Source: DATHTC01 sp963746805
Lineage (GTDB): Bacteria > Actinomycetota > Thermoleophilia > Gaiellales > Gaiellaceae
Assembly (NCBI GenBank): GCA_963746805.1
Contig: CAVVCQ010000003.1
Coordinates: forward strand, 123,538-187,537
Length of the DNA stretch: 64,000 bases
Reading direction: 5' to 3'
Shown: positions 8,689-17,010 of the stretch, one piece after another
Layout: the number at the start of each line of letters is the position of its first letter
Numbering within the stretch: the first letter of the stretch is position 1
Made by a program: the position numbers and the translations under genes
The notes under the pieces: generated by a model
The model's input: the letters and a program-made list of their open reading frames with translations, nothing else
Database searches by the model: none
Told to the model about the DNA's origin: nothing

Positions 8689-10072
8689 CTACTGGCGGTC
8701 GCGCAGCGCCGGGAAGAGCACCACGTCCCGGATCGAGTCCTTGCCCGTCAGCACCATCGCGAGCCGGTCGACGCCGAAGCCGAGCCCGCCCGCGGGCGGC
8801 ATCCCGTACGAGAGCGCCTCGACGTAGTCCGGGTCGCCGGGCTCCGCCTCGACGTTCCCGCCCGCCCCCTCCTCCGCCTGCATCCGGAACCGGTCCTCCT
8901 GCTCGACGCTGTCGTTCAGCTCCGAGAAGGCGTTGCACAGCTCCGTGCCGCCGACGAACCCCTCGAAGCGCTCGACGATCCGCTCGTCGTCGTCGCTCGT
9001 GCGGGCGAACGGCGAGAGCTCGACGGGGTAGTCGTAGAGGAAGGTCGGCTCGATCAGGGACGGCTCGACGTACGCGGTGACCGCGTGGTCGACGAGCTGC
9101 GCCCAGGTCTGGTCCTGCGAGGTGTCCGTGCCGTGCTCCTGGAGCCGGCGCCGGAGCTCGTCCGCGTCGCGTGTCCAGAGCCCGTGCTCCTCGAGCGCCT
9201 CGACCAGCCGCAGGCGCCGCCAGGGCCGCTTCAGGTCGAGCTCGTGGCCTCGATACGTGACGGCGGTCGTGTCGTTGACCGCGAGCGCTGCGCGTTCCAC
9301 GAGCTCCTCGAACCGCGCCATCGTGTCCCGGTAGTCGGCGTAGGCCTCGTACCACTCGAGCATCGTGAACTCGGGGTTGTGCTTGTACGAGACGCCCTCG
9401 TTGCGGAACACGCGCCCGACCTCGTAGACCCGCTCGAGGCCGCCGACGAGCAGGCGCTTGAGGTAGAGCTCCCCGCCCGCGATCCGGAGGTAGACGTCGC
9501 GGTCGAGCTCGTTGTGGTGGGTGACGAACGGCCGCGCGAAGGCGCCCCCGTAGTCGGATTGGAGCGACGGCGTCTCGACCTCGACGAAGCCGTCGCCGTC
9601 GAGGTACGCGCGGATCGCGCGCATCATCGCGCCACGGGCGAGGAAGTCGCGCCGCGTCTCCTCGTTCATCATCAGGTCGAGGTAGCGCTTCCGGTAGCGC
9701 GCCTCCGTGTCGGTGAGGCCGTGGAACGTGTCCGGGAGCGGCCTCCGGTTCTTGGCGAGCAGGACGACCTCGTCGGCGGCGAGGCTCGGCTCTCCGCGGC
9801 GGCTCTGTGCCGCGTGACCGGTCACGCCGACGATGTCGCCGAGATCGAGGTCGAGCTCGCCCGTCCGGCTCGTGTCGGCGAGGATCTGGATCCGGCCGGA
9901 ACGGTCGACGAGGTCGAGGAAGACGAGCTTCCCGTGGCCCCGTCTCGCGACGACGCGACCGGCGACGCGGACGGTCTCCTCGGCCTCCTGCCCCGCCGTC
10001 GAGGGCCGCGGCAGCCGACCGAACGGCGGCGATGTCCGTCCGGTCGGGAAACCGCTTCGGCAGCCCGCTCAT
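8689..10072 (-). CDS. lysS: Lysyl-tRNA synthetase, class II (apparent +1 frameshift)
   Basis: Charges tRNA-Lys. The C-terminal catalytic core is unmistakable: motif 1 region TPSLQSDYGGAFARPF, motif 2 VYEVGRVFRNEGVSYKHNPEFTM and motif 3 GLGFGVDRLAM. The N-terminal OB domain (RVAGRVVARRGHGKLVFLDL, GRIQILADTS) is in the same frame but has no usable start. The family-like N-terminus starting at ATG 10072 (MSGLPKRFPDRTDIAAVR) is in another frame. Removing one base near 9990-9998, in a G-rich run, joins the two into about 460 residues. The usual N-terminal helix is short. Because the gene is essential, I read the break as an assembly insertion. A TAGACT -10 lies nine bases before the ATG. Confidence 0.9.
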
Positions 10073-10081
10073 AGGCGGGCG

Positions 10082-10087
10082 AGTCTA
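10082..10087 (-). promoter_or_regulatory. -10 box of lysS
   Basis: Minus-strand TAGACT, nine bases before ATG 10072; it also contains the in-frame TAG that blocks any longer lysS start. Confidence 0.45.
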
Positions 10088-10260
10088 GATCGACGCTGAC
10101 CGCTGCGGACGTCCTAGCGGCGTCCCGGCGTGCCGCTGGGCGTGCGCAGCGAGGGGGAACAGTGCGTGAGCACGGGCCCCCGAGCGGAGCGCGGCCAGCG
10201 GCGCGAGGCGGCCGCGAAGGGCGGCGAAGCCGGCCGGAGCGGTCGCCGGCCGAGGAGTCG

Positions 10261-10734
10261 CTAGGCGGCCTGGATGTCCATGATCTTGAACTTCAGCGTC
10301 CCGCGCGGAGCCGCGACCTCGACCGTCTCGCCCTTCTTGCGGCCGATGATCGCCTTGCCGACGGGCGACTCGTTCGAGAGCTTGTTCTCGGACGGGTTCG
10401 CCTCGGCCGAGCCCACGATGCGGTACTCGATCGTCTCCTTCGCGTCGACGTCCCGCAGCTTCACGCGCGAGCCGATCGAGACGGCGTCCTTCGAGATCTC
10501 CTTCTTCGTGATCACGCGCGCGTTGAGGAGGCGCTCCTCCAGCTGGGCGATGCGGTGCTCGAGCAGCGCCTGCTCGTTCTTCGCGTCGTCGTACTCTGCG
10601 TTCTCGGCGATGTCGCCGAACTCACGCGCGGTCTTGATCCGCTCCGCGACCTCGCGGCGCTTCTCGGTCGAGAGGTAGGAGATCTCCTCCTTGAGCTTCT
10701 TGTACCCCTCGGGCGTGAGGATGACTTCCTTCAC
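10261..10734 (-). CDS. greA: Transcription elongation factor GreA
   Basis: Binds the RNA polymerase secondary channel and stimulates cleavage of backtracked transcripts. The 157 residues match the family exactly. The N-terminal coiled coil covers residues 1-75 with the acidic tip FGDIAENAEYDDAKNEQ; the C-terminal FKBP-like domain carries SNESPVGKAIIGRKKGETV. Start is GTG 10734 (MKEVILTPEGYKKL), chosen because AGGAGG lies just upstream and because the longer frame adds non-family residues. The 188 bases between greA and lysS hold GC-rich inverted repeats but no gene I can support. Confidence 0.96.
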   Translation of the reverse strand: MKEVILTPEGYKKLKEEISYLSTEKRREVAERIKTAREFGDIAENAEYDDAKNEQALLEHRIAQLEERLLNARVITKKEISKDAVSIGSRVKLRDVDAKETIEYRIVGSAEANPSENKLSNESPVGKAIIGRKKGETVEVAAPRGTLKFKIMDIQAA

Positions 10735-10786
10735 AGGTCCCTCCTGACCCCGCCCGGGGACAGGTGCCCCGGATCGGCGGGCGCGC

Positions 10787-10835
10787 ATGGTAGCCAGCCC
10801 TGCGGACGGTCGTCAATTCCTGACGCGGCTACCAT
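10787..10835. promoter_or_regulatory. Divergent greA / dusB promoter region with inverted repeat
   Basis: ATGGTAGCC (10787-10795) and GGCTACCAT (10827-10835) form a perfect 9-base inverted repeat with a 31-base spacer, giving a TACCAT -10 box on each strand. For greA, TTGACG (minus strand, 10816-10811) lies 18 bases from its -10. For dusB the -10 is nine bases before GTG 10845. Confidence 0.55.
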
Positions 10836-10844
10836 CGGGCGACC

Positions 10845-11912
10845 GTGGAAACCCACGTGAACCTGCGCGAATCGTGGTCGATCGGGCCCGTCGAGATCCC
10901 GACACGGCTCGTTCTCGCGCCGATGGCGGGCGTGAGCGTGCAGGCGTTCCGGCGCCAGGGCCGGCGCTTCGGCGCGGGCCTCGTCTGCTCGGAGATGGTC
11001 TCGGTCGCCGGGATCCAGCACCGCAACGAGCGAACGCTCGGCTACCTGCGCGTCGCGGGCGACGAGCACCCGCTCGCGATCCAGATCTTCGGCTCGGAGC
11101 CGGCCGCGATGGCCGACGCGGCGCGCATGGTCGAGGCCGCGGGCGCCGACCTGGTGGACATCAACTTCGGCTGCCCGGTGAAGAAGGTGACGAAGACCGG
11201 CGCCGGCGCGAGCCTGCTCGACGACCCCGACCACGCGTGCCGGATCGTGGAGGCGGTCTCGGGCGCGGTCGACGTGCCCCTCAGCGTGAAGATGCGCCGC
11301 GGGGTCGGGAACGGCTCGCGGACGTGCCTCGAGCTCGGTCCGCGTCTCGTCGAGGCCGGCGCCGCGTCGCTGACCCTCCATCCTCGCTCGGCCCGGCAGA
11401 TGTACACCGGCACCGCCGACCACTCGCTCACGGCCGAGCTCGTCGAGCTCGTGGACGTCCCGGTCGTGGCCTCCGGCGACGTCACCTCGCACGCGAGGGC
11501 GAAGGCGGTGCTCGCGACGACCGGCGCGGCCGCCGTCATGGTCGGCCGCGCGGCGCAGGGCAACCCGTGGGCGCTGGCGCAGATCCTCGACGACACGGGT
11601 CACGAGCCGACGCGCGAGGAGGTCGTGGCGGAGCTGCTGCTCTTCCTCCGCGAGACGGTGCGCGAGCTCGGCGAGCAGCGGGCGACCGGGTTCCTGAAGA
11701 AGTTCTACGGCTGGTACCTCGGCCGCGGTCGCTTCCCGAAGCAGTTCAAGCAGGAGCTCGTCCAGCTCGGGACGATCGCCGAGGTCGAGACGCGCCTGCT
11801 CGCGGCCGCGCCCGGCGCGCGGGACGTGCTCGAGCGGCTCGAGCGCGAGCTGCCCGAGGTGGACGAGATCCTCCTCGACCGGCTGCCGATCTCCGTCTAC
11901 GGCGGCGGCTGA
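10845..11912 (+). CDS. dusB: tRNA-dihydrouridine synthase, DusB family
   Basis: FMN-dependent reduction of uridine to dihydrouridine in tRNA D-loops. The 355 residues begin in a TIM barrel (LAPMAGVSVQAFR). The family signature DINFGCPVKKVTKTGAGASLL contains catalytic Cys110, KMRRGVGNGS follows, and the MVGRAAQGNPW phosphate-binding loop is present. The C-terminal helical tRNA-binding domain (RFPKQFKQEL) is complete. GTG start, nine bases after a TACCAT -10. It is followed by yqgE with an 8-base gap, and lies opposite to the flanking minus-strand housekeeping genes. Confidence 0.95.
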   Translation: METHVNLRESWSIGPVEIPTRLVLAPMAGVSVQAFRRQGRRFGAGLVCSEMVSVAGIQHRNERTLGYLRVAGDEHPLAIQIFGSEPAAMADAARMVEAAGADLVDINFGCPVKKVTKTGAGASLLDDPDHACRIVEAVSGAVDVPLSVKMRRGVGNGSRTCLELGPRLVEAGAASLTLHPRSARQMYTGTADHSLTAELVELVDVPVVASGDVTSHARAKAVLATTGAAAVMVGRAAQGNPWALAQILDDTGHEPTREEVVAELLLFLRETVRELGEQRATGFLKKFYGWYLGRGRFPKQFKQELVQLGTIAEVETRLLAAAPGARDVLERLERELPEVDEILLDRLPISVYGGG

Positions 11913-11920
11913 CCCGAGCG

Positions 11921-12463
11921 ATGGACTCGCTCCGCGGTCACCTGCTGATCGCGTCGGCCTCGCTCGTCGACCCCAACTTCCACCGCACGGTCGTGCTCGT
12001 GGCGGAGCACGGCGACGAGGGCGCCATGGGGCTGGTGCTCAACCGCCCGTCGCCGACGGACGTGGTCGAGGCCGTTCCCGCGCTCGAGGACATGGTCGAG
12101 CCGGGCGCCGCGCTCTTCCTCGGCGGGCCGGTGCAGCCCGAGAGCGTGGTCGTCCTCGGCGAGTTCCGCGAGCCGGCGGAGGCGGCGGTCGTCGTCACCG
12201 GCCGGATCGGGTTCATGCCGGCGGACTCCGAGCCCGAGGCGATCGCCGCGGTGACCGACCGCGTGCGGGTCTTCGCCGGCTACGCGGGCTGGGGCACGGG
12301 CCAGCTCGAGGCGGAGATCGAGGAGGGGTCGTGGATCCTCGAGCCCGCGCGGCCCGACGACGTGTTCGGCGAGGACGGCGACCTCTGGGGCTCGGTGCTG
12401 CGGCGCAAGGGCGGCCGCTTCCAGGTGCTGGCGCTGATGCCGGAGGATCCGTCGCTCAACTAG
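11921..12463 (+). CDS. UPF0301 / AlgH-YqgE family protein
   Basis: A 180-residue protein of the widespread YqgE/AlgH family whose biochemical role is unsettled. Family marks are the N-terminal GHLLIASASLVDPNFHRTVVL, the central LFLGGPVQPESVVVL, and the C-terminal RVFAGYAGWGTGQLEAEIEEGSWIL. No signal peptide or membrane segment. It is eight bases after dusB and very likely co-transcribed with it. ATG start. Confidence 0.9.
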   Translation: MDSLRGHLLIASASLVDPNFHRTVVLVAEHGDEGAMGLVLNRPSPTDVVEAVPALEDMVEPGAALFLGGPVQPESVVVLGEFREPAEAAVVVTGRIGFMPADSEPEAIAAVTDRVRVFAGYAGWGTGQLEAEIEEGSWILEPARPDDVFGEDGDLWGSVLRRKGGRFQVLALMPEDPSLN

Positions 12464-12570
12464 TCGTATTCGAGCCGGCCCGTCACCGAACCGGCACGAT
12501 CTCGGCTCGGGGCCGTCACACCGTGTCAGTCACGATAGAGGTGCCTCTGTGGAGAACAGGCCCCGTTTTG

Positions 12571-12581
12571 GTGTCTGACAC
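12571..12581. repeat. GTGTCTGACAC palindrome, copy 1
   Basis: Perfect odd 11-base palindrome next to the coaX stop codon. The same 11-mer recurs at 22890-22900. A nearby GTGTCAG at about 12524 can pair with its right half. Possibly a dispersed repeat or a transcript-end signal; two copies are too few to decide. Confidence 0.35.
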
Positions 12582-13346
12582 TCAGTGGCGAGGCGCGACA
12601 CGGTTTCGTTCCCAGACGAGGCGCAGGCCCTCGAGCGTCAACGACTGGTCGATCTGCCCGACCGTCGCCGCATGAGGTGCGATCAGCTCCGCGAGACCGC
12701 CGGTGGCGATCACCGGCGCCTCGGCCCCGAGCTCGCCGCGGATCGCCGCCACGATCCCGTCGACCTGCCCGCCGAAGCCGTAGACGAGCCCCGACTGGAG
12801 CGCCGCGGACGTCGTCTTCCCGATCACCGAGGGCGGCGCGACGAAGTCCACCTTCGTCAGCCGCGCGGCGCGCTGGAAGAGCGCGTCCATCGAGATCTCC
12901 ACACCGGGCGCGAGCACGCCGCCGATGTACGCGCCCTCCGCGTCGACCACGTCGAAGTTCGTGGAGGTGCCGAAGTCGACGACGATGCACGGCGCGCCGT
13001 ACCGGGCCGAGGCGGCCACGGCGTTCGCGATCCGGTCGGGCCCGACCTGCCGCGGGTCGTCGTAGCGGATCGGGATCCCCGTGCTGACACCTGGGCCGAC
13101 GACGAGGATCGGCGCCTCCGCCCAGCGCGCGGCGAACCCCTCGTACGACGGCACGAGCGCCGGCACGGTCGAGGAGAGGCAGACGCCGTCGACCGCGTCG
13201 AGATCGAACATCCCGCCGAGGAGGACGCCGAGCTCGTCGCCCGTGCGGCGCGACTCGGTGGCCACGCGCCAGCTGTCCGCGAGCCGGTCGCCCTCGAACA
13301 GCCCGAAGACGGTCTGGGTGTTGCCGACGTCGACGGCCAAGAGCAC
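12582..13346 (-). CDS. coaX: Type III pantothenate kinase
   Basis: ATP-dependent phosphorylation of pantothenate, first step of coenzyme A synthesis. It is an ASKHA-fold enzyme of 254 residues: phosphate loop DVGNTQTVFG at residues 6-15, GPDR at 102-105, and DFGTSTNFD with catalytic Asp124, followed by GGVLAPG. GTG start seven bases after TAAAGT on the minus strand. Gene order relative to folK and lysS matches other Actinobacteria, where panC and panD often sit nearby; they are not in this window. Confidence 0.95.
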   Translation of the reverse strand: MLLAVDVGNTQTVFGLFEGDRLADSWRVATESRRTGDELGVLLGGMFDLDAVDGVCLSSTVPALVPSYEGFAARWAEAPILVVGPGVSTGIPIRYDDPRQVGPDRIANAVAASARYGAPCIVVDFGTSTNFDVVDAEGAYIGGVLAPGVEISMDALFQRAARLTKVDFVAPPSVIGKTTSAALQSGLVYGFGGQVDGIVAAIRGELGAEAPVIATGGLAELIAPHAATVGQIDQSLTLEGLRLVWERNRVAPRH

Positions 13347-13353
13347 GGCCGCG

Positions 13354-13359
13354 ACTTTA
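13354..13359 (-). promoter_or_regulatory. -10 box of coaX
   Basis: Minus-strand TAAAGT, seven bases before GTG 13346; fits the leaderless pattern. Confidence 0.4.
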
Positions 13360-13370
13360 ACGCGACCGGG

Positions 13371-13748
13371 CTAGGGCGCCTCGTCGTCGCGCGTGAGGGT
13401 CTCGCCGATCCGCTCCGCGAGCGCCTCGGGGCTGAGCCGGGGCTCGTCGTTCTCGCCGCGGAGCTCCTCCCACGTGACGTCGTTGGTGGTGAAGATCTCG
13501 GCGCGCGGCAGGATCCGCGTCGGGCGGTGCTTGTCCCACACCCAGACGTCCTCCATCCGCACGTGGAGGAACGGGTAGTTCGCGTTCTGCGTGAACTGCA
13601 CGTCGAGCGTGTTGCACAGATACGTCATGTCCTGCCAGACCACGCAGTAGCGGAAGAGGCCGAAGACGGCGGCGTACTCGCGCTTCAGCCGCAGGTCGAG
13701 GTCGGCCTCGAACTCGTCGAGCTCGTCGAGGTGCGACATGGCGGTCAC
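13371..13748 (-). CDS. DUF2469 family protein
   Basis: A 125-residue cytoplasmic protein of the actinobacterial DUF2469 type. Recognisable stretches are EADLDLRLKREYAAVFGLFRY, a YLCNTLDVQ segment and the strongly conserved VRMEDVWVWDKHRPTRI, then VTWEEL. The start drawn is the GTG that overlaps the folK stop by four bases (GTGA). ATG 13739, three codons further in, is an equally possible start. Function unknown. It sits directly after folK and before coaX and is probably expressed with folK. Confidence 0.72.
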   Translation of the reverse strand: MTAMSHLDELDEFEADLDLRLKREYAAVFGLFRYCVVWQDMTYLCNTLDVQFTQNANYPFLHVRMEDVWVWDKHRPTRILPRAEIFTTNDVTWEELRGENDEPRLSPEALAERIGETLTRDDEAP

Positions 13749-14206
13749 TCTAGCCGAGCGATGAGGTCCTCCACCGCGCCGCGGCCGGGGACGACGAGGG
13801 CCGGGTCGAGCTCGGCGAGCGGCTCGAGCGCGAACAGCCGCTCGTGCAGGCGCGGGTGCGGGACGACGAGGCCCGGCTCGTCCACCACGACGTCTCCGTG
13901 GAGCAGCAGGTCGAGGTCGATCGGGCGCGGGCCGTAGCGCGGGCCCACGCCGCGGACGCGGCCGAGCTCGCGCTCCACCTCGAGCAGCGCGTCGAGCAGC
14001 TCGCGCGGCCCGAGCTCGGTCTCGAGCGCGGCGGCGCCGTTGAGGAACCGCGGCTGGTCGAGGTACCCGACCGGGTCGGTCTCGCGCAGCGCCGAGACCG
14101 CGACGACGGCAACGTCCGGCCGCGCGTCGAGGGCGGCGAGCGCGGTCCGAATCGTCCCTTCCCGGTCGCCGAGGTTCGCGCCGACGCCGACGTACGCCCT
14201 GGTCAT
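13745..14206 (-). CDS. folK: 2-amino-4-hydroxy-6-hydroxymethyldihydropteridine diphosphokinase
   Basis: Transfers pyrophosphate from ATP to the pterin in folate synthesis. 153 residues, with GVGANLGDREGTI at the N-terminus, the PRFLNGAAAL stretch and the signature GPRYGPRPIDLDLLLHGD, then VPHPRLHERLFAL. I start it at ATG 14206 (MTRAYVGVGANLGD); the longer open frame crosses into the divergent protease gene. It is separated from folB and folP by an oppositely oriented subtilase, which is unusual for this cluster. TAAGGT at 14215-14220 gives it its own promoter. Confidence 0.94.
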   Translation of the reverse strand: MTRAYVGVGANLGDREGTIRTALAALDARPDVAVVAVSALRETDPVGYLDQPRFLNGAAALETELGPRELLDALLEVERELGRVRGVGPRYGPRPIDLDLLLHGDVVVDEPGLVVPHPRLHERLFALEPLAELDPALVVPGRGAVEDLIARLE

Positions 14207-14214
14207 CTCAGGCG

Positions 14215-14238
14215 ACCTTAATGCGCTGCCGCTACCGT
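14215..14238. promoter_or_regulatory. Divergent -10 boxes, folK and subtilase
   Basis: Minus-strand TAAGGT (14215-14220) is eight bases ahead of folK ATG 14206. Plus-strand TACCGT (14233-14238) is nine bases ahead of GTG 14248 and lies inside the alternative longer subtilase reading frame, favouring the GTG start. Confidence 0.5.
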
Positions 14239-14247
14239 GCTCCGGAC

Positions 14248-15795
14248 GTGCGCCGCGTCCTCCTCCTCGCGGTCGCCGCCGCAGCCCTCGCAGGCGCCGG
14301 CGATGCCACCGCAGCACCCCTGATCCCGCGTGAGCTCTCCTCGCTCTCGGCGTCGTCGCACGCGCTCGTCCGCGTGAGCGGCGCGAAGGGCGCGGCCGAG
14401 ATCCGCGCCGCCGGCGGCACCGTCGTCTCGAAGCGCCTCGGGATCTGGCGCCTGCCGAGCCGCGACGCGCAGCGGCTCGTGCCCGGGTTGGCCGTCGACG
14501 GAGCGATCGTCGACATGGAGGCCGAGCAGCCGCGGTGGCGCACCGTCCGCGAGAGCGCGGACGACCCGCTGCGCCCGCAGGAGTGGTGGCTCGGGATGAT
14601 CGACGCCGAACGCGTCGCGCCGCCCGGACCGGGCCGGCCGCTGACGGTCGTCGACTCGGGCGTCGACATGACCCACCCCGAGTTCGCGTCGCGCCCCGAT
14701 ACCCGCGTGCTCGGCGAGCAGCGCCTGGTCGGCAACAGCGAGTTCCACGGCACCGCGGTCGCCTCGGTCGCGGCCGCGCCGGCGAACGGCGTCGGCCTCG
14801 TCGGCGTCTACCCGGGCGCCCTGCTCGGGATCTGGGACGCGAGCCCGCGCGGCATCCTCACGAGCTCGGCCGTGATCCAGGGGATCGAAGCCGCGCTCTC
14901 GCTCGGCCCGGGCGTGATCAACCTCAGCATCGGCGGGACGACGCGGAGCGGGTTCGAGGAGCTCGCGATCTTCGACGCAGTGGCGCGCGGCTCGATCGTC
15001 GTCGCGGCGTCCGGCAACGAGCGCGAGGAAGGCGACCCGCCGAACTACCCGGCGAGCCTCCCGCACGTTCTCACCGTCGGCGCGGTCGGCCAGAACGGCG
15101 CCGTCACGAGCTTCTCGTCGACGTCGGCCGGAATGGACGTCGTCGCACCCGGCGAGTCGATCGTCGCGGCGGTGCCGTCGTGGCTGAGCCCCGACCAGTT
15201 CGAGACGGTCGACGGCACGAGCTTCGCCTCCCCCATGGTGGCGGCAGCGACCGCCTGGGTCTGGACGGCGCGACCCGAGCTCGACGCGAGCCAGGTCTCG
15301 GAGCTCGTGCGGCGCACCGCACGCGACCTCGAGACGCCGGGACGGGACGCCTCCAGCGGCTTCGGCATCCTCGACGTCGGGAACGCGCTCTCCGGGGCGG
15401 TGCCGGTCCGCGACCCCGCGGAGCCGAACGACAGCATCGACCACGTCACCGCCGGCGGCCTGCTGCACCGGGCCACGCCGCCGCTGACGACGCGCATCCG
15501 GGGCCGGAACGCGATCACCGCCCGCCTCGACGCCGCGGACGACCCGCGCGACGTCTACCGCGTCTGGGTCCCGGCGAAGCGCCGGGTGTCGGCGACGGTG
15601 ACAGGCGCAGGCGCCGCGATCGCGAGCCGGCTGCTGGGGACCTCGCCCAAGGGGATCCGCGCCGTCCGGACCGCGCGGGGCCTGGAGGTCCGGAACACCG
15701 GAACGGCGGGCCGGGAGGTCTACCTTGCCGCCTCGCTCGCGCGCGGGACGGCGACCTACACGCTGGCGCTCACGACGGGCGCACTTCCACGCTGA
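14248..15795 (+). CDS. Secreted subtilisin-like serine protease (S8)
   Basis: Exported S8 peptidase of 515 residues from GTG 14248. An N-terminal signal peptide (MRRVLLLAVAAAALAGAGDATAA) is followed by a short inhibitor-like prodomain. Catalytic Asp136 is in VVDSGVDMTHPEF, His167 in FHGTAVASVAA and Ser325 in GTSFASPMVAAA; the oxyanion Asn is in AASGNERE. The last 130 residues form a pre-peptidase-C-like beta domain (AEPNDSIDHVTAG onward). An in-frame ATG at 14221 would hide the signal peptide behind extra residues. It lies on the opposite strand inside the fol cluster and overlaps the folB 3' end by 26 bases. Confidence 0.9.
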   Translation: MRRVLLLAVAAAALAGAGDATAAPLIPRELSSLSASSHALVRVSGAKGAAEIRAAGGTVVSKRLGIWRLPSRDAQRLVPGLAVDGAIVDMEAEQPRWRTVRESADDPLRPQEWWLGMIDAERVAPPGPGRPLTVVDSGVDMTHPEFASRPDTRVLGEQRLVGNSEFHGTAVASVAAAPANGVGLVGVYPGALLGIWDASPRGILTSSAVIQGIEAALSLGPGVINLSIGGTTRSGFEELAIFDAVARGSIVVAASGNEREEGDPPNYPASLPHVLTVGAVGQNGAVTSFSSTSAGMDVVAPGESIVAAVPSWLSPDQFETVDGTSFASPMVAAATAWVWTARPELDASQVSELVRRTARDLETPGRDASSGFGILDVGNALSGAVPVRDPAEPNDSIDHVTAGGLLHRATPPLTTRIRGRNAITARLDAADDPRDVYRVWVPAKRRVSATVTGAGAAIASRLLGTSPKGIRAVRTARGLEVRNTGTAGREVYLAASLARGTATYTLALTTGALPR

Positions 15796-16120
15796 CGGCC
15801 GACTCCGCGACCGGCGGGTCGAGCTCCACGTCGGGCTTCCGCACGCGGACCCGGACGCGTGAGGCCGGGAACCGCTCGAGCAGCGTCTCGGCGACCGCCG
15901 CGGCGAGCGTCTCGAGCAGCACGTAGTCGCGCCCGTCCGAGACCGCACGGACGGCGGCCGCGACGTCGCGGTAGTCGACCGTTGCGTCGATCGCGTCCTT
16001 CTCCGGGGCCGGGACATCGAGCTCGAGGTCGAACAGGAAGCGCTGTCCGTGCTCGCGCTCGTGGGCGAGCACGCCGTGCCGGCCGCGGAGCTCGAGGCCG
16101 CGGAGCTCGATCGTCGTCAT
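15770..16120 (-). CDS. folB: Dihydroneopterin aldolase
   Basis: Cleaves dihydroneopterin to the hydroxymethyl pterin used by FolK. 116 residues of the T-fold family: N-terminal IELRGLELRGRHGVLAHEREHGQRF with the usual HGV segment, the DATVDYRDVAAAV stretch, LLETLAAAVAETLLERF, and a C-terminal VRVRKPDVELD. Its start overlaps the folP stop by four bases, so the two are translationally coupled. The 3' end runs 26 bases into the convergent subtilase gene. Confidence 0.95.
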   Translation of the reverse strand: MTTIELRGLELRGRHGVLAHEREHGQRFLFDLELDVPAPEKDAIDATVDYRDVAAAVRAVSDGRDYVLLETLAAAVAETLLERFPASRVRVRVRKPDVELDPPVAESAVSVEVRPS

Positions 16121-16935
16121 GCGGCGTAGACCGCGCGCGCGACGGTCAGCGCCTCGACCGTCTCGCGGACGTCGTGGACGCGGAGCACCGTCGCTCCGCG
16201 CTCGTACGCGGCGACCGCGGCGGCGACGCTCGCGGCGACGGAGCCCGTGCGCGCCTCGGGGTCGCCGAGGATGCGGCCGAGCGAGCTCTTCCGCGAGAAG
16301 CCGACGACCACGGGACGCCCGAGCGCGAGCAGCACGTGCAGCCGCCGCACGAGCTCGAAGTTCTGCTCCACGGTCTTGCCGAAGCCGATGCCCGGGTCGA
16401 GCAGGACCCGCTCCTCGTCGATCCCGGCCGCGACCGCCGCTGCCAGGCGCTCCTCGAGGAAGGCCGCCACCTCCGCGGCGACGTCGTCGTACCGCGGCTC
16501 GCGCTGCATCGTCCGAGGCTCGCCCTGCATGTGCATGAGGCAGACCGCGGCGCCCGCGGACGCGACCGTCTCGGCCATGGCCGGGTCGCCGCGAAGCGCC
16601 GTGACGTCGTTCACGAGCCCGGCGCCGAGCTCGAGCGCGCGACGCGCCACCTCGGCCTTGGCGGTGTCGATCGACAGCGGCACCTCCCCGGCCAGCTGCT
16701 CCAGCACCGGCACGACGCGGCGAAGCTCTTCGTCGAGTGGCACCGGGTCGGCGCCCGGCCGCGTCGACTCGCCGCCGACGTCGACGATCGCGGCGCCGTC
16801 AGCCGCCTGGGCGCGCGCCGAGGCCACGGCGTCAGCGGGGTCGAGGGCGGCGCCGGCGTCCGAGAAGGAGTCCGGCGTCACGTTCACGATCCCCATCACG
16901 GACGGGCGCGGGAGGCGCTGGTCGAGCGCGGCCAC
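16117..16935 (-). CDS. folP: Dihydropteroate synthase
   Basis: Condenses the pterin pyrophosphate with p-aminobenzoate; target family of sulfonamides. TIM barrel of 272 residues. Signature 1 MGIVNVTPDSFSDAG is at 14-28, followed by signature 2 IVDVGGESTRPGADPV, the Asn-containing GLVNDVTAL, LLDPGIGFGKTVEQN, VGFSRKSSLG and the terminal RVHDV. GTG start, six bases after TAGACT (16942-16947). Heads the folP-folB unit. folE, usual between ftsH and folP in other Actinobacteria, is missing here. Confidence 0.96.
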   Translation of the reverse strand: MAALDQRLPRPSVMGIVNVTPDSFSDAGAALDPADAVASARAQAADGAAIVDVGGESTRPGADPVPLDEELRRVVPVLEQLAGEVPLSIDTAKAEVARRALELGAGLVNDVTALRGDPAMAETVASAGAAVCLMHMQGEPRTMQREPRYDDVAAEVAAFLEERLAAAVAAGIDEERVLLDPGIGFGKTVEQNFELVRRLHVLLALGRPVVVGFSRKSSLGRILGDPEARTGSVAASVAAAVAAYERGATVLRVHDVRETVEALTVARAVYAA

Positions 16936-16941
16936 GGGGCG

Positions 16942-16947
16942 AGTCTA
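16942..16947 (-). promoter_or_regulatory. -10 box of folP
   Basis: Minus-strand TAGACT, six bases before GTG 16935; same hexamer as upstream of lysS. Confidence 0.45.
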
Positions 16948-16962
16948 CGGCCGGACCGCGCG

Positions 16963-16988
16963 TCGGCCCCGGCGGTCACCGGGGCCGA
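16963..16988 (-). terminator. Strong hairpin downstream of the 17011 gene
   Basis: TCGGCCCCGG and CCGGGGCCGA form a perfect 10-base stem with a 6-base loop, in the gap after the minus-strand secreted-protein gene and before folP. No T-run follows, so termination is likely but not of the classical type. Confidence 0.45.
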
Positions 16989-17010
16989 GCCACAGGGTGT
17001 GTCTGGTGCG

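Noticed and set aside
10088..10260. Small gene or RNA between greA and lysS
   Set aside because: GC-rich with several short inverted repeats, but no start with a plausible product and no recognisable RNA.
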